Source: Roseobacter sp. MH60115 (GTDB lineage: Bacteria; Pseudomonadota; Alphaproteobacteria; Rhodobacterales; Rhodobacteraceae). From it: a stretch of DNA of 64,000 bases. The position numbers were made by a program, and so were the translations under genes. Under the pieces are notes generated by a model. That model made no database searches, was not told where the DNA came from, and saw nothing but the letters and a program-made list of their open reading frames with translations. Each line of letters begins with the position of its first letter. The stretch's first letter is position 1. Positions 38,472 to 47,887 of this stretch are shown piece after piece. The stretch lies in the NCBI RefSeq assembly GCF_015644665.1, contig NZ_JADOBQ010000003.1:434001-498000 (forward strand), given 5' to 3'.

Positions 38472-39437
38472 ATGCCAGCCAACGCTCAATTTCAGGATCG
38501 TATGCTCTCACTCGGCCTCGCCCGCGTCTCCGAGGCGGCGGCGCTGGCCTCTGCACGGCTGGTGGGGAACGGCGATGAAAAGGCGGCGGATCAGGCAGCG
38601 GTCAACGCGATGCGCGAACAGCTCAACATGTTGGACATCGCGGGCGTCGTGGTGATTGGCGAAGGCGAACGGGACGAGGCACCGATGCTCTACATCGGCG
38701 AAGAGGTCGGCACCGGCAATGGCCCCGGCGTGGACATCGCGCTTGATCCGCTGGAAGGGACCACGCTGACCGCCAAGGACATGCCCAACGCGCTCACCGT
38801 CATCGCCATGGGCCCGCGCGGCTCCATGCTGCACGCGCCGGATGTCTATATGGACAAGCTCGCGATCGGGCCAGGCTATGCGGAGGATGTGGTCACGCTG
38901 GACATGAGCCCCGCCGAACGGGTCGCGGCCCTGGCCAAGGCCAAGGGCTGCAGCGCCTCTGACATCACGCTGTGCATTCTGGAACGTCCCCGGCACGAGG
39001 AAATGATTGCCGAGGTGCGCAAAACCGGTGCCTCCATCCGTCTGATTACCGATGGTGACGTCGCTGGTGTCATGCATTGCGCCGAGCCGGGCACCGGCAT
39101 CGACATGTACATGGGCGCGGGCGGCGCGCCCGAAGGTGTGCTCGCCGCTGCGGCGTTGAAATGCATGGGCGGGCAGATGTACGGCCGCCTGCTCTTTCGC
39201 AATGACGACGAAAAGGGCCGCGCCAGCAAGGCCGGCATCACCGATTTCGACCGCATTTACAGCCGCGACGACATGGTCACCGAAGACGTGATCTTTGCCG
39301 CCACCGGCGTCACCGATGGCAACATCCTGCCCGCCGTCAAACGCGAACCCGGCTGGATGACAACCGAAACGCTTATCATGCGGTCCAAGACCGGCTCCGT
39401 CCGCCGGATCAACTACCGCACGCCGGTTGAGGCCTGA
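38472..39437 (+). CDS. glpX: Class II fructose-1,6-bisphosphatase
   Basis: A 321-residue GlpX-type phosphatase for gluconeogenesis. Metal and substrate motifs are GEGERDEAPMLYIGEEVG, DPLEGTTL and GAGGAPEGVLAAAALKCMGG. AAAGAGGA precedes ATG 38472. It follows hom by 71 bases and precedes recJ; the order hom-glpX-recJ is common in Rhodobacterales. Confidence 0.96.
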   Translation: MPANAQFQDRMLSLGLARVSEAAALASARLVGNGDEKAADQAAVNAMREQLNMLDIAGVVVIGEGERDEAPMLYIGEEVGTGNGPGVDIALDPLEGTTLTAKDMPNALTVIAMGPRGSMLHAPDVYMDKLAIGPGYAEDVVTLDMSPAERVAALAKAKGCSASDITLCILERPRHEEMIAEVRKTGASIRLITDGDVAGVMHCAEPGTGIDMYMGAGGAPEGVLAAAALKCMGGQMYGRLLFRNDDEKGRASKAGITDFDRIYSRDDMVTEDVIFAATGVTDGNILPAVKREPGWMTTETLIMRSKTGSVRRINYRTPVEA

Positions 39438-39485
39438 GATCTCTGCAGTGGCCCGCCTGCCGCTGCTCTTGATATGGGAGATGCG

Positions 39486-41231
39486 GTGAGTTTTCTCGGC
39501 GTGGAGCAAAGCCTGACAGGGCGGCGGTGGATTGGCCCGCCCGTCGAGATTGCCCGTGCCGCCGAAGCCATCGCTCAACAGAGCGGCCTGCCCGATGCGG
39601 TGGCGCAGGTACTGGCCCGCCGCGCGGTGCCCCCTGCCGAAGCGAAGGGCTATCTCACACCGTCCTTGCGCGACCTCCTGCCCGATCCCCATGCCTTGAA
39701 GGACATGGAAAAAGCGGCGGCACGTTTCCTGCACGCGGTGCAGCACAAGGAAAAAATCGCGATCTTTGCGGATTACGATGTGGATGGGGGCGCCTCTGCC
39801 GCCCTACTGCTGGTCTGGCTGCGGCAAATGGGGCGGCAAGCCACGCTCTACATCCCCGACCGGATTGACGAAGGCTATGGCCCCAACGAAGAGGCGATGG
39901 CCGATCTCGCCCGCACGCATGATCTGATCGTCTGCGTCGATTGCGGTACCCTCTCCCATGACCCCATCGCCGCGGCTGTCGGCGCCGATGTCATGGTGCT
40001 TGATCACCACCTGGGCGCCGAAACGCTGCCCGATGCCTGCGCCGTGGTGAACCCCAACCGACAAGATGAAACCGGCGATCTGGCGCATCTCTGCGCGGCG
40101 GGCGTGGTGTTCCTGCTGCTGGTGGAGTTGGGTCGTCAGCTGCGCAGCGCCGGACAGTCCGGCCCGGATCTGATGGGGATGCTGGATCTGGTCGCCCTGG
40201 CCACGGTGGCCGATGTCGCCCCGCTTGTTGGCGTAAACCGCGCTTTTGTCCGGCAGGGCCTGCGCGTCATGGCCCGGCGCGCACGAGTCGGCCTGGCAGC
40301 CTTGTCGGATGTGGCGCGGATGGATACCGCCCCCACGGCCTACCACCTTGGCTTCCTTCTCGGCCCCCGGGTCAACGCCGGTGGGCGCATCGGGGCCGCT
40401 GATCTGGGCGCGCGGCTTCTGGCCACGGATGATCCGCATGAGGCGACAGCTCTGGCGGAGCACCTGGACGCGTTAAACACCGAACGGCGCGATATCGAAG
40501 CGAGCGTGCGCGCGGCTGCACTGGCGCAGGCGGAAACCAGGGGTCTGGACAAGGCGCTGGTCTGGGCGGCAGGCCCCGGCTGGCACCCAGGTGTGGTGGG
40601 GATCGTAGCCTCGAGGCTCAAGGAAGCCTCCGGGCGCCCCAGCATCGTGATCGGGCTGGAAGACGGCATCGGCAAAGGCTCCGGACGGTCCATATCGGGC
40701 ATTGATCTTGGCCAGCCGATCCAGCGGCTGACCAGCGAAGGATATCTGTTGAAAGGCGGCGGTCACAAGATGGCAGCGGGCCTGACGGTCGCCGAAGACA
40801 AGCTGGAAGAGGCCATGGCGCGGCTGACAGAGCTTTTGGAAAAGCAAGGCGCGCATCTGGCGGGTGCTGCGGATCTGAAGCTCGACGGGTTGCTCATGCC
40901 CGCTGCTGCCACGGTTGAGCTGTCGGAGCTGATTGAACAGGCGGGCCCGTTCGGGGCCAGCGCCCCCGCGCCGCGCTATGTCTTTGCCGACATGGCGATC
41001 CGCTTTGCCAAGCGCGTCGGCGAGAACCACCTCAAGATCAGCTTTGGCGAGCAGGGTAGTCCCCCCCTGGACGCCATTTGTTTCGGGGCTTTTGACAGCC
41101 CTCTGGGCCCGGCTCTGGAAAACCACGGCGGGGCGCATTTTCACCTCGCCGGACGGCTGGACATCAACACATGGCGGGGGCGGCAAAGCGTTCAGTTACG
41201 GCTTGAAGACGCCGCACCGGTTGCACGCTGA
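39486..41231 (+). CDS. recJ: Single-stranded-DNA-specific exonuclease RecJ
   Basis: A 581-residue 5'-3' exonuclease of the DHH family used in recombination and mismatch repair. The DHH-domain motifs are FADYDVDGGASAA, VDCGTLSHD and LDHHLGAE, and the DHHA1 region has GGHKMAAGLT. GTG 39486 is chosen because GGGAG (39476-39480) precedes it at good spacing; ATG 39474 in frame lacks one. The central insert LGPRVNAGGRIG is typical. Confidence 0.95.
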   Translation: MSFLGVEQSLTGRRWIGPPVEIARAAEAIAQQSGLPDAVAQVLARRAVPPAEAKGYLTPSLRDLLPDPHALKDMEKAAARFLHAVQHKEKIAIFADYDVDGGASAALLLVWLRQMGRQATLYIPDRIDEGYGPNEEAMADLARTHDLIVCVDCGTLSHDPIAAAVGADVMVLDHHLGAETLPDACAVVNPNRQDETGDLAHLCAAGVVFLLLVELGRQLRSAGQSGPDLMGMLDLVALATVADVAPLVGVNRAFVRQGLRVMARRARVGLAALSDVARMDTAPTAYHLGFLLGPRVNAGGRIGAADLGARLLATDDPHEATALAEHLDALNTERRDIEASVRAAALAQAETRGLDKALVWAAGPGWHPGVVGIVASRLKEASGRPSIVIGLEDGIGKGSGRSISGIDLGQPIQRLTSEGYLLKGGGHKMAAGLTVAEDKLEEAMARLTELLEKQGAHLAGAADLKLDGLLMPAAATVELSELIEQAGPFGASAPAPRYVFADMAIRFAKRVGENHLKISFGEQGSPPLDAICFGAFDSPLGPALENHGGAHFHLAGRLDINTWRGRQSVQLRLEDAAPVAR

Positions 41232-41315
41232 CTGCGGCAAAGTTTCTTTGTCAGACGCGAAATTTCCGCTTGCGCGCCGGGCGCGGATTGCCTAATCAAC
41301 CGCTCACGACCAAGT

Positions 41316-41390
41316 GGCCCGTTCGTCTATCGGTTAGGACGCCAGGTTTTCAACCTGGAAAGAGGGGTTCGATTCCCCTACGGGCTGCCA
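41316..41390 (+). tRNA. tRNA-Glu, anticodon UUC
   Basis: The acceptor GGCCCGT pairs with ACGGGCT. The D-loop is CTATCGGTTAGGAC, the anticodon stem CCAGG/CCTGG encloses TTTTCAA, and the T-arm is GGGGTTCGATTCCCC. The discriminator G is followed by encoded CCA at 41388-41390. The anticodon TTC reads GAA/GAG. It marks the left edge of the decayed segment that follows. Confidence 0.95.
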
Positions 41391-41514
41391 CTTTTTCAGA
41401 CATGATGTTGAAATATACGCGCGAATAGCTCTTTTGCATCGCCCTTACCAACAACTGTCCCAACATCGAGCAGTCGCTTGCTCGCAACATGCAGTTACCT
41501 GACCGGTGCGAGGC

Positions 41515-41965
41515 AACAGCGCCTCATTTCTTTGGCCCCTTACTGAACCATTGGCCGTGAACATGGCCGAAGAGTTGCAGCGCTCCCTTTCTCGCTCGAT
41601 GCCAGGTGATCATGGGATAGTCGCAAGCACCGGATTTAGCCCCTTGCGATCGGTGACTTCAGTTAGGTCAGTGACCATGGTCTCGGGAAGCTCTTGGTCC
41701 GTCTCCCCATCGCGATTTTCAATGACCAGAGCCGCTCCGCTCCCGGCAACCGTACAAATAGGCTGGCAAACCACCGTTGATCTTTGGCCTGTTGACCGAA
41801 AGCAAAGTCTCTAATGATCCAAAGCACGTCATCGGGGCCAACTTTGGACGACAGATTCTGCAAAAGCACGGCATCCATATGCCTCGCTGATTTGAAGGGG
41901 CGAGCGCCATGTTTGATGATGCTCTCACGCCCGAAGTACCTGTCTGCTGTGTACCAATAGTTCAT
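41515..41965 (-). pseudogene. Metallophosphoesterase remnant
   Basis: A start codon with AGGGA upstream (ATG 41965) opens MNYWYTADRYFGRESIIKHG. Functional relatives read YTADxHFGH, so the metal-binding His residues are lost. The frame then slips by one base near 41725, continues as LVIENRDGETDQELPETMV (relatives have GNHD), and slips again near 41615. It ends with LFGHVHGQWF, the last metal motif, still recognisable at 41549-41571. With two frameshifts and mutated ligands the gene cannot make an active phosphatase. It is old decay rather than sequencing error. Confidence 0.75.
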
Positions 41966-42884
41966 TTATTCCCTCAAAACTCAACGACTTCTCTTAGGGT
42001 GAGCCTTCTATTCCGATCTCAACTAGCCAGCTGATCTCCGAGTTGCCATGTGATGCCAAAACACTCGACCTCATAAGACGGACTTAGGACCGCTGCAGCG
42101 ACGAAATCGAAACCTTGTAAGTCCCGGACCGCGCCAAGCTGAACCCGCACAGCGCTGGCTTTTACGCGCTTACGGTCCTTGATCTATATGACGCCCCCGC
42201 TTGGTCAGTAGCATCGAAAGCCTTCTCCGATGCCGGGGCCAGCGTCCAGCCGAAGGTCGGGCGAACATCGTTTCAACGAGATCCCCGATGACATTGGCAC
42301 CCCGTATTACGCCCCGCCGCTACAATTCGGACTGGATCGCATCCATGCCCTGGACAAGGGCGAGCGGGTCGGCTGCTTTGATATCGATTGAATCTGTTAT
42401 TGTGCCATTTCTCCCTGATTGAACCGAAGGTGACAACTCGGACGGTGGTGCAAAGAGAATTTCAGTTTTTGCCACCAAGGAGGATTGAATAGCGGGCAAC
42501 CTCCACACCACGCAAAGGCTGACAAAAGGCGCTATTGCCGTGTTCAAAGCCCGGCTTTCAGCACCAGCAATGCGTTTTTTTCCACAGAATGGGCGGGAAG
42601 CGATCATTCGCGGCATTTGCGGAGCAACTGCATCAGCTGCATCTAAGCGGACGTTCTCAACCCAATCCCGTCGCCATTTTCACTTTGCGAACTGTGATCG
42701 TTCTGGCCTGATGCCGGTGCCACGACATATGCCAATCCCATGCACTTGGCGCCATTCCAGGGAATCGTCAATGAGGCTCCGGGCGTGTTTGAGTCTTGGA
42801 TTCATCAATGGTTTCTTAGAAGCAGCTCGGTTTGTCACAAAGAAAAAGCACTTGATGCAAAATGTGATTTGGCGCACTCGTAAC
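41966..42884. other. Gene-poor, probably decayed segment
   Basis: These 919 bases separate the pseudogene from the CoA-transferase operon. Short frames exist on both strands but none has a ribosome binding site and a recognisable product. A coding-like relic at about 42263-42390 on the plus strand reads DDIGTPYYAPPLQFG...DKGERVGCFDID then stops. I cannot assign its family. Base composition is lower in GC than the flanks in places. Confidence 0.5.
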
Positions 42885-44090
42885 CTATGACGCAATCACC
42901 GCTTTTGATTGGATTAACGCTTCAATATCCGAGCTGTCATACCCAATCTCGGCCAGCACTTCGCGGCTGTGTTGGCCCAGAACCGGGGCGGCCTGATCCA
43001 CCTTAGCGGGCGTTCGGCTGTATTTGACCGGATGGCCAATGGTTTTGACCTGGCCCGCCGTGGCGTGATCGACATCAACGATCATATCGCGCGCATTGGC
43101 TTGAGGGTCTGCGTGCATCTGCAGGATATCGTTGACCGGCCCAGCGGGAAGTTTTGCCTCGTCCATACGTGCCAACCAGTTCTCGGTTGTGTCCCGCGCA
43201 AGATAGCCGCTCAGAATGTCGATCAAAGCGGGCAAGTTCTGAATACGCGCCGCGTTTGAATTAAACCGCGGATCCCCGTCCAGCTCCGGTGCGGCGATGA
43301 CATCCAGAAACCGCAGCCAATTGCTCTGGTTCGCGGCGCCGACGTTGATCCAGCCATCGCTGGTTCGGAAAGCCTGATAGGGCGCATTGAGCGGGTGTGC
43401 AGAGCCGAGCGGTTGGGGCGTGTCCCCTGTGGCAAAGGCAATTGCCGATTGCCAATAGGTTTGCACGATGGCCGCTTCAAAGAGGGATGTGTCCACCTTT
43501 TGACCAAGGCCCGTTTGCAGCATGTTCGCATAGGCTGCAGAGACGCCCATTGCCCCCAGAATACCCGCGTTGATGTCCGAAATCGGTGCGGCGACTTTGA
43601 CCGGCGGGCGGCCCGGCCCTTCGCCGGTGATTGACATTAGCCCGGACATGCCCTGCGCGATCAGATCAAATCCGCCGCGATCCGCGTAGGGACCCGTGCG
43701 GCCAAATCCGGATATTTCGCAATAGATCAGGCGTGGGTTGACCGCTGCAAGATCTTCGTAAGACAGGCCGAGTTTCTCCATCGTGCCCATGCGGTAGTTC
43801 TCGACCACCACATCCGCCTCGGCCAACAGTTTGCGCAGCACTGCGACACCGGCGGGATCTTTGAGGTTGAGCGATATGCCGCGCTTGTTGCGGTTCATCA
43901 TCATATAGGCCGCCGCCTCGCCGCCAATGTCCGGCGGTACAAACCGGCGACTGTCATCGCCGGTGGGCTTTTCGACCTTGATGACATCAGCCCCCATATC
44001 GGCCAGCATCAGCCCGCAGACCGGGCCCGCCATGATATGGGCCAGTTCGATGACACGCATACCGCTGAGCGGACCCGTTTTGGTGCTCAT
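42885..44090 (-). CDS. CaiB/BaiF-family (class III) CoA-transferase
   Basis: A 401-residue enzyme that moves CoA between organic acids. Motifs are ELAHIMAGPVCGLMLADMGADVIKVE, LNLKDPAG and the catalytic Asp in GGFDLIAQGMSG (about residue 152). ATG 44090 overlaps the preceding stop as ATGA, so it is translated with the crotonase-family gene. Last gene of the TRAP operon. It probably activates an imported carboxylic acid; the substrate is unknown. Confidence 0.92.
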   Translation of the reverse strand: MSTKTGPLSGMRVIELAHIMAGPVCGLMLADMGADVIKVEKPTGDDSRRFVPPDIGGEAAAYMMMNRNKRGISLNLKDPAGVAVLRKLLAEADVVVENYRMGTMEKLGLSYEDLAAVNPRLIYCEISGFGRTGPYADRGGFDLIAQGMSGLMSITGEGPGRPPVKVAAPISDINAGILGAMGVSAAYANMLQTGLGQKVDTSLFEAAIVQTYWQSAIAFATGDTPQPLGSAHPLNAPYQAFRTSDGWINVGAANQSNWLRFLDVIAAPELDGDPRFNSNAARIQNLPALIDILSGYLARDTTENWLARMDEAKLPAGPVNDILQMHADPQANARDMIVDVDHATAGQVKTIGHPVKYSRTPAKVDQAAPVLGQHSREVLAEIGYDSSDIEALIQSKAVIAS

Positions 44091-44872
44091 TTGCCTGTCC
44101 ACACGGGTTTTCTCTTGGCCAGGAACGCCTCCATGCCAATGCGGAAATCATCGCTCATGTAACACGACACGATCAGATCGGAATCGTCCACCGGCAACGC
44201 TGACCGGTTGCGGCGCAGGGCTTCTTTCGTGGCGCGCAGGGTCAGCGGAGCCATTGACCCGATCTTGTCGGCCAGCTCGGCTGCGCGCGCCATCAGGCCG
44301 TCCTCATCGGGGAGGATTTCACTCACCAGTCCTGTCGTAAGTGCTTCATCGGCTTCGATCAGGCGTGCGGTAAAGATGATCTCCCGGACCCGTCCGGCGC
44401 CAATGAGCTCTGACAATCGCGCAAGATTACCCGCCGCCAGGCAGTTGCCAAGGGTGCGGGCGATGGGAAATCCGAACTTCAGGCTGGCCGAGGCGATCCG
44501 GATGTCACAGGCCGCAGCGATGGATCCGCCGCCTCCTGTACAGGCCCCGTTGATCGCGGCGATGGTGGGCACCGGGCAGCGCTCAACCGCGTCCAGCACC
44601 GCATCAATCTGCTGCTCATAATCCAGCGCATCCTGCGGCGTTTCAAAGGCGCGGAACTGGGTCATGTCCGTCCCGGCAGCAAAGGCCTTGCCCCCCGCGC
44701 CCGAGATCACGACGGCCCGCGCCGACCCGTCCGTTGGCATCCGGGTGCATATTTCGGCAAGCCGGTCATACATGCCGAAGGTCAGCGCGTTCCGCGCCCC
44801 GGGCCTGTTGAATGTAATCCACAGGATGCCATCGCGCAGCACATCGGTGATTTCTGCAGGCTGGTCGGTCAT
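44087..44872 (-). CDS. Enoyl-CoA hydratase/isomerase-family protein
   Basis: A 261-residue crotonase-fold protein. The oxyanion-hole segments GGKAFAAGTDM and NGACTGGGGSIAAACD are present, so it binds an acyl-CoA. The two catalytic glutamates of hydratases are missing: the position after GGG(x) is Ser in GGGGS, and the second, usually in a QPE/PE motif, is Ile in FGFPIARTLG. It may therefore catalyse isomerisation, decarboxylation, cleavage or thioester hydrolysis instead. ATG 44872 overlaps the dctM stop (ATGA). It works with the neighbouring CoA-transferase. Confidence 0.88.
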   Translation of the reverse strand: MTDQPAEITDVLRDGILWITFNRPGARNALTFGMYDRLAEICTRMPTDGSARAVVISGAGGKAFAAGTDMTQFRAFETPQDALDYEQQIDAVLDAVERCPVPTIAAINGACTGGGGSIAAACDIRIASASLKFGFPIARTLGNCLAAGNLARLSELIGAGRVREIIFTARLIEADEALTTGLVSEILPDEDGLMARAAELADKIGSMAPLTLRATKEALRRNRSALPVDDSDLIVSCYMSDDFRIGMEAFLAKRKPVWTGK

Positions 44873-46149
44873 CGGTAGAAATACTCCACAAGGAACATCG
44901 GCACGGAGGGCACATAGGTGCACAACATCAGCACGGCCAAAAGCACGCCGACAAACCAGATGTTGACCTTGGACACCTCCCAGATATTGGCGCGTGCAAC
45001 CGAGCAGGCTGTGATCAATACCGATGCCACGGGCGGGGTCTGCTGACCGATGGCGAGGTTCAGCGTGACCACCAGCCCAAAGTGCACCGGGTCAATGCCA
45101 GCAGCTGTGATCAGCGGGATCACAATCGGGATCACCAGGATGATGGCGGCCGCGGAATGCAGGAAAAACCCGACGATCAGAAAGAAGAAATTCAGGATCA
45201 GCAGGATCACCCATTGCTGGTTGGTGATCGACAAGATGCCTTCGGCCAGTTGCTGCGGGATTTGTGCGCGTGTCAGGAAGCCGCCCATGAGTACGGAGGC
45301 GGCAACCAACAGCATGACAACGGCTGTCTGGATGCCCCCATCCAGCATCGCGCGGCGCAGATGGCTGAAGTCAAGATTGCCGTACCAGGCCGACACCGCC
45401 AGCGAGGCCAGAACGGCAAGACCTGCCGCCTCGGTTGCCGTGACATAGCCACCAAAGATACCGCCCAGAATGATCACCGGCAGCGTGAAGGCCGGCAGCG
45501 CATCCACAAAGGTCTCGCGCAGGCGGGCAAGGCGAAAGGCGTCTTCGGTCGGGAAATTGTAGCGCTTGGCAAAGAGATAGGCGACGGTCATCAACCCGCC
45601 AGCCCCCAACAACCCCGGCACAATGCCCGCCACGAACAATTGCTCTACCGAGGTGTTGGCCGAAGCAGCGTATAAGATCATCGGGATCGAGGGCGGAATG
45701 ATGATGGCAAGCGAAGCAGACGATGATGTGACCGCTGCCGAGAATTCCTTGCTGTAGCCGCGTTTTTTCATCTGCGGGATCAGGATGGAGCCCATGGCGG
45801 CCACGTCCGCCACGGCTGAGCCGGAGATTTCCGCAAAGAACAGCGACACACCGATGTTGACCATGGCAAGGCCGCCGCGAATGAAGCCGATGATGGCGCC
45901 GACGAAGTTGATCAGCCGGTCCGTAATCCCGCCCGCGTTCATGATGGCCCCGGCCAGCACGAACATCGGGATCGCGATCAGCGAAAACTTGGTGGACCCG
46001 TCGTACATGTCCAGCGCGATGGTCACGAGGCTGTCGGTCCCTTCGGTGAGCAGCAGGCCAAGCACGCCGCTCATCGCCAAGGCCACGGCGATGGGGATGT
46101 TGATGCAGATCATGATCAGCATCGCGATGAAAATACCGGCCATCAGCAT
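44869..46149 (-). CDS. dctM: TRAP transporter large permease DctM
   Basis: A 426-residue membrane protein with about twelve helices and family motifs (VLAGAIMNAGGITDRLI, SGSAVADVAAMGSILIPQMKKRGYSKEF). It is the ion-coupled channel of a TRAP importer and overlaps dctQ by one base. With DctP and DctQ it brings in an organic acid. Confidence 0.94.
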   Translation of the reverse strand: MLMAGIFIAMLIMICINIPIAVALAMSGVLGLLLTEGTDSLVTIALDMYDGSTKFSLIAIPMFVLAGAIMNAGGITDRLINFVGAIIGFIRGGLAMVNIGVSLFFAEISGSAVADVAAMGSILIPQMKKRGYSKEFSAAVTSSSASLAIIIPPSIPMILYAASANTSVEQLFVAGIVPGLLGAGGLMTVAYLFAKRYNFPTEDAFRLARLRETFVDALPAFTLPVIILGGIFGGYVTATEAAGLAVLASLAVSAWYGNLDFSHLRRAMLDGGIQTAVVMLLVAASVLMGGFLTRAQIPQQLAEGILSITNQQWVILLILNFFFLIVGFFLHSAAAIILVIPIVIPLITAAGIDPVHFGLVVTLNLAIGQQTPPVASVLITACSVARANIWEVSKVNIWFVGVLLAVLMLCTYVPSVPMFLVEYFYR

Positions 46150-46715
46150 CAGACGCGATCCTTGTTCTTTTCAAGCTCAGTTTCGACCTCTTCTTCGATC
46201 TCCGCATGCTCCAGCGAGACGCCCGCGGCCGTGATCTTGAGGTAACCCGGCAAGCTGAGCAGCTGACACAGGATAAAGAGAATGGCCCCAATCGGAATGA
46301 TGGACTGGGTGACCTGGATCGGCACCCAGGTGAGCGAGATCAACGTGTCGCCCGCCAGCACTTCGAGCACCTGAAGTCCGGCGCGCGCCATCAGGAAGAA
46401 GAAGATCAGCACTATCGCTTCGCCAAAGAACACTGCCGCAATCCGCAGATTGGGCGGAAGTTTCAAAAGAACCGTATCAAAACCGATGTGGCGTCGGTGC
46501 AGAGCCGCAAGCGCCGATCCGTAGTAGGTGATCCAGGCCAACATGATGGCGGCCACCTCGTCGTACCATGAGAAACTCTGCCCCATCAGGCGCGCAAGGA
46601 CCGCTGCGGTGACCACAAGCGTGAGCAGGATCATCAGGCTGATCGTGACCCATTCGAGGATTTTGCTAAATCCCCGATTTATTCGCGACAAGGTCGGGTA
46701 GGCGTCATTTTCCAT
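46149..46715 (-). CDS. dctQ: TRAP transporter small permease DctQ
   Basis: A 188-residue protein with four hydrophobic helices and the small-subunit pattern (WITYYGSALAALHRRHIGFD, TWVPIQVTQSIIPIGAILFILC). A charged C-terminal tail (EIEEEVETELEKNKD) is present. It bridges DctP delivery to DctM. Confidence 0.92.
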   Translation of the reverse strand: MENDAYPTLSRINRGFSKILEWVTISLMILLTLVVTAAVLARLMGQSFSWYDEVAAIMLAWITYYGSALAALHRRHIGFDTVLLKLPPNLRIAAVFFGEAIVLIFFFLMARAGLQVLEVLAGDTLISLTWVPIQVTQSIIPIGAILFILCQLLSLPGYLKITAAGVSLEHAEIEEEVETELEKNKDRV

Positions 46716-46747
46716 GCTGGCAGACCTGTTGGAACTCTATCGGGTCG

Positions 46748-46774
46748 CCTCCGCCCGCAAACCACGGGCGGAGG
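46748..46774 (-). promoter_or_regulatory. Stem-loop after dctP
   Basis: A perfect 10-bp stem (CCTCCGCCCG / CGGGCGGAGG, loop of 7) lies between dctP and dctQ and has no T run. It probably stabilises or partly terminates the message so that the binding protein is made in excess over the permeases, a common arrangement. Confidence 0.5.
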
Positions 46775-46834
46775 ACCATATTGGACTTACGAGAATGACG
46801 CGCGGCGAAACGGTGCCGTCGCACCTCCCCTTGA

Positions 46835-47818
46835 TCAACCGGAGGTGCCGAGACCCAGAACTTTGTCGATCATGTCCTGACCGCCTTCGACCTCATCCGC
46901 GAACTGTTTGTAGATCGGTGCAGAGGCCTCAATGAATGCGGCTTTGTCGGCGGTGTTCACCTCAACACCCGCATCTTCGATCACCTTCAGCAGGCTGGCT
47001 TCCAACTCTGCTGCCTTTTCATAGGTAAAATCCTGTGTCTGGTTCGCGCAATCCGTCAGACCGGCCTGTACCTCGGCATCCAGCTTGTCGTATTTTTTCT
47101 TGGACATCAGAATGTAGGCAGGCGTGTAGACGTGGCCTGTCACCGACAGGTATTTCTGCACTTCCTGAAATTTGGCCGACGCGATTTGCGCATATGGGTT
47201 TTCCTGCCCGTCAATCACGCCGGTTTGCAAGGCGGTGAACACGTCGGAAAACGCCATTGGTGTCGGGTTCGCGCCATATTCCTGGAACATCTTCAGACGC
47301 CAGACACCATTTGGCGTGCGCAGCTTGATGCCCTCAAGATCCGCAGGCACGTTGATCGGGCGCGTGTTGTTGGTGATGTTGCGAAAGCCGTTCTCGGCCA
47401 GACCCACGATGTGATAGCCATTCTTGTTGGCCGCATCCTGAAAGACATCCATCATCTCGCCCTGCACGCGGCGCATATGGTCGCGATCCGAGATGATGTA
47501 GGGCATCTCGAAAATGCCAAAGGCATCGTCCACCGAAGACATGACGGAGGACGGCAGTGAGAAATCGACCTGACCCAGCTTGAGCTTTTGCAGCAGTTCC
47601 TTGTCCTTACCCAATTGCGACGATCCAAAGGTCTGGACCTCGACCTTGTCGCCCATCGCGCCATTCACGCAGGCCGCAAAGTTGTCGACCGTCGCTTCGA
47701 ACAGCGAGCCCGGCGCACCAACGTGACCAAATTTCATGGTCACGTCCGCCGCAAGGGCGCCCGTCGCCATGCCAATCGCTGTGGTGGCTGCAAGTATTCT
47801 TGAGACTACTTTCATCAT
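46835..47818 (-). CDS. dctP: TRAP substrate-binding protein DctP
   Basis: A 327-residue periplasmic protein with a signal peptide (to about GALAAD). DctP-family features include LRTPNGVWRLKMFQEYGANPTPMAFSDVFTALQTGVIDGQENP, whose Arg and Asn usually contact a carboxylate. The substrate is therefore probably an organic acid. It lies first of the transporter genes, 69 bases after the aminotransferase. Confidence 0.93.
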   Translation of the reverse strand: MMKVVSRILAATTAIGMATGALAADVTMKFGHVGAPGSLFEATVDNFAACVNGAMGDKVEVQTFGSSQLGKDKELLQKLKLGQVDFSLPSSVMSSVDDAFGIFEMPYIISDRDHMRRVQGEMMDVFQDAANKNGYHIVGLAENGFRNITNNTRPINVPADLEGIKLRTPNGVWRLKMFQEYGANPTPMAFSDVFTALQTGVIDGQENPYAQIASAKFQEVQKYLSVTGHVYTPAYILMSKKKYDKLDAEVQAGLTDCANQTQDFTYEKAAELEASLLKVIEDAGVEVNTADKAAFIEASAPIYKQFADEVEGGQDMIDKVLGLGTSG

Positions 47819-47887
47819 GTTCTCCTCCCAGAGATTTTCAGTTTTCTTGGTTCTTATTGATCTTGGCCCGTCTTGCGGGCAGTTCAG

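Noticed and set aside
42540-42890. A 116-residue plus-strand frame before the CoA-transferase
   Set aside because: No family resemblance and no ribosome binding site; the surrounding DNA looks decayed.
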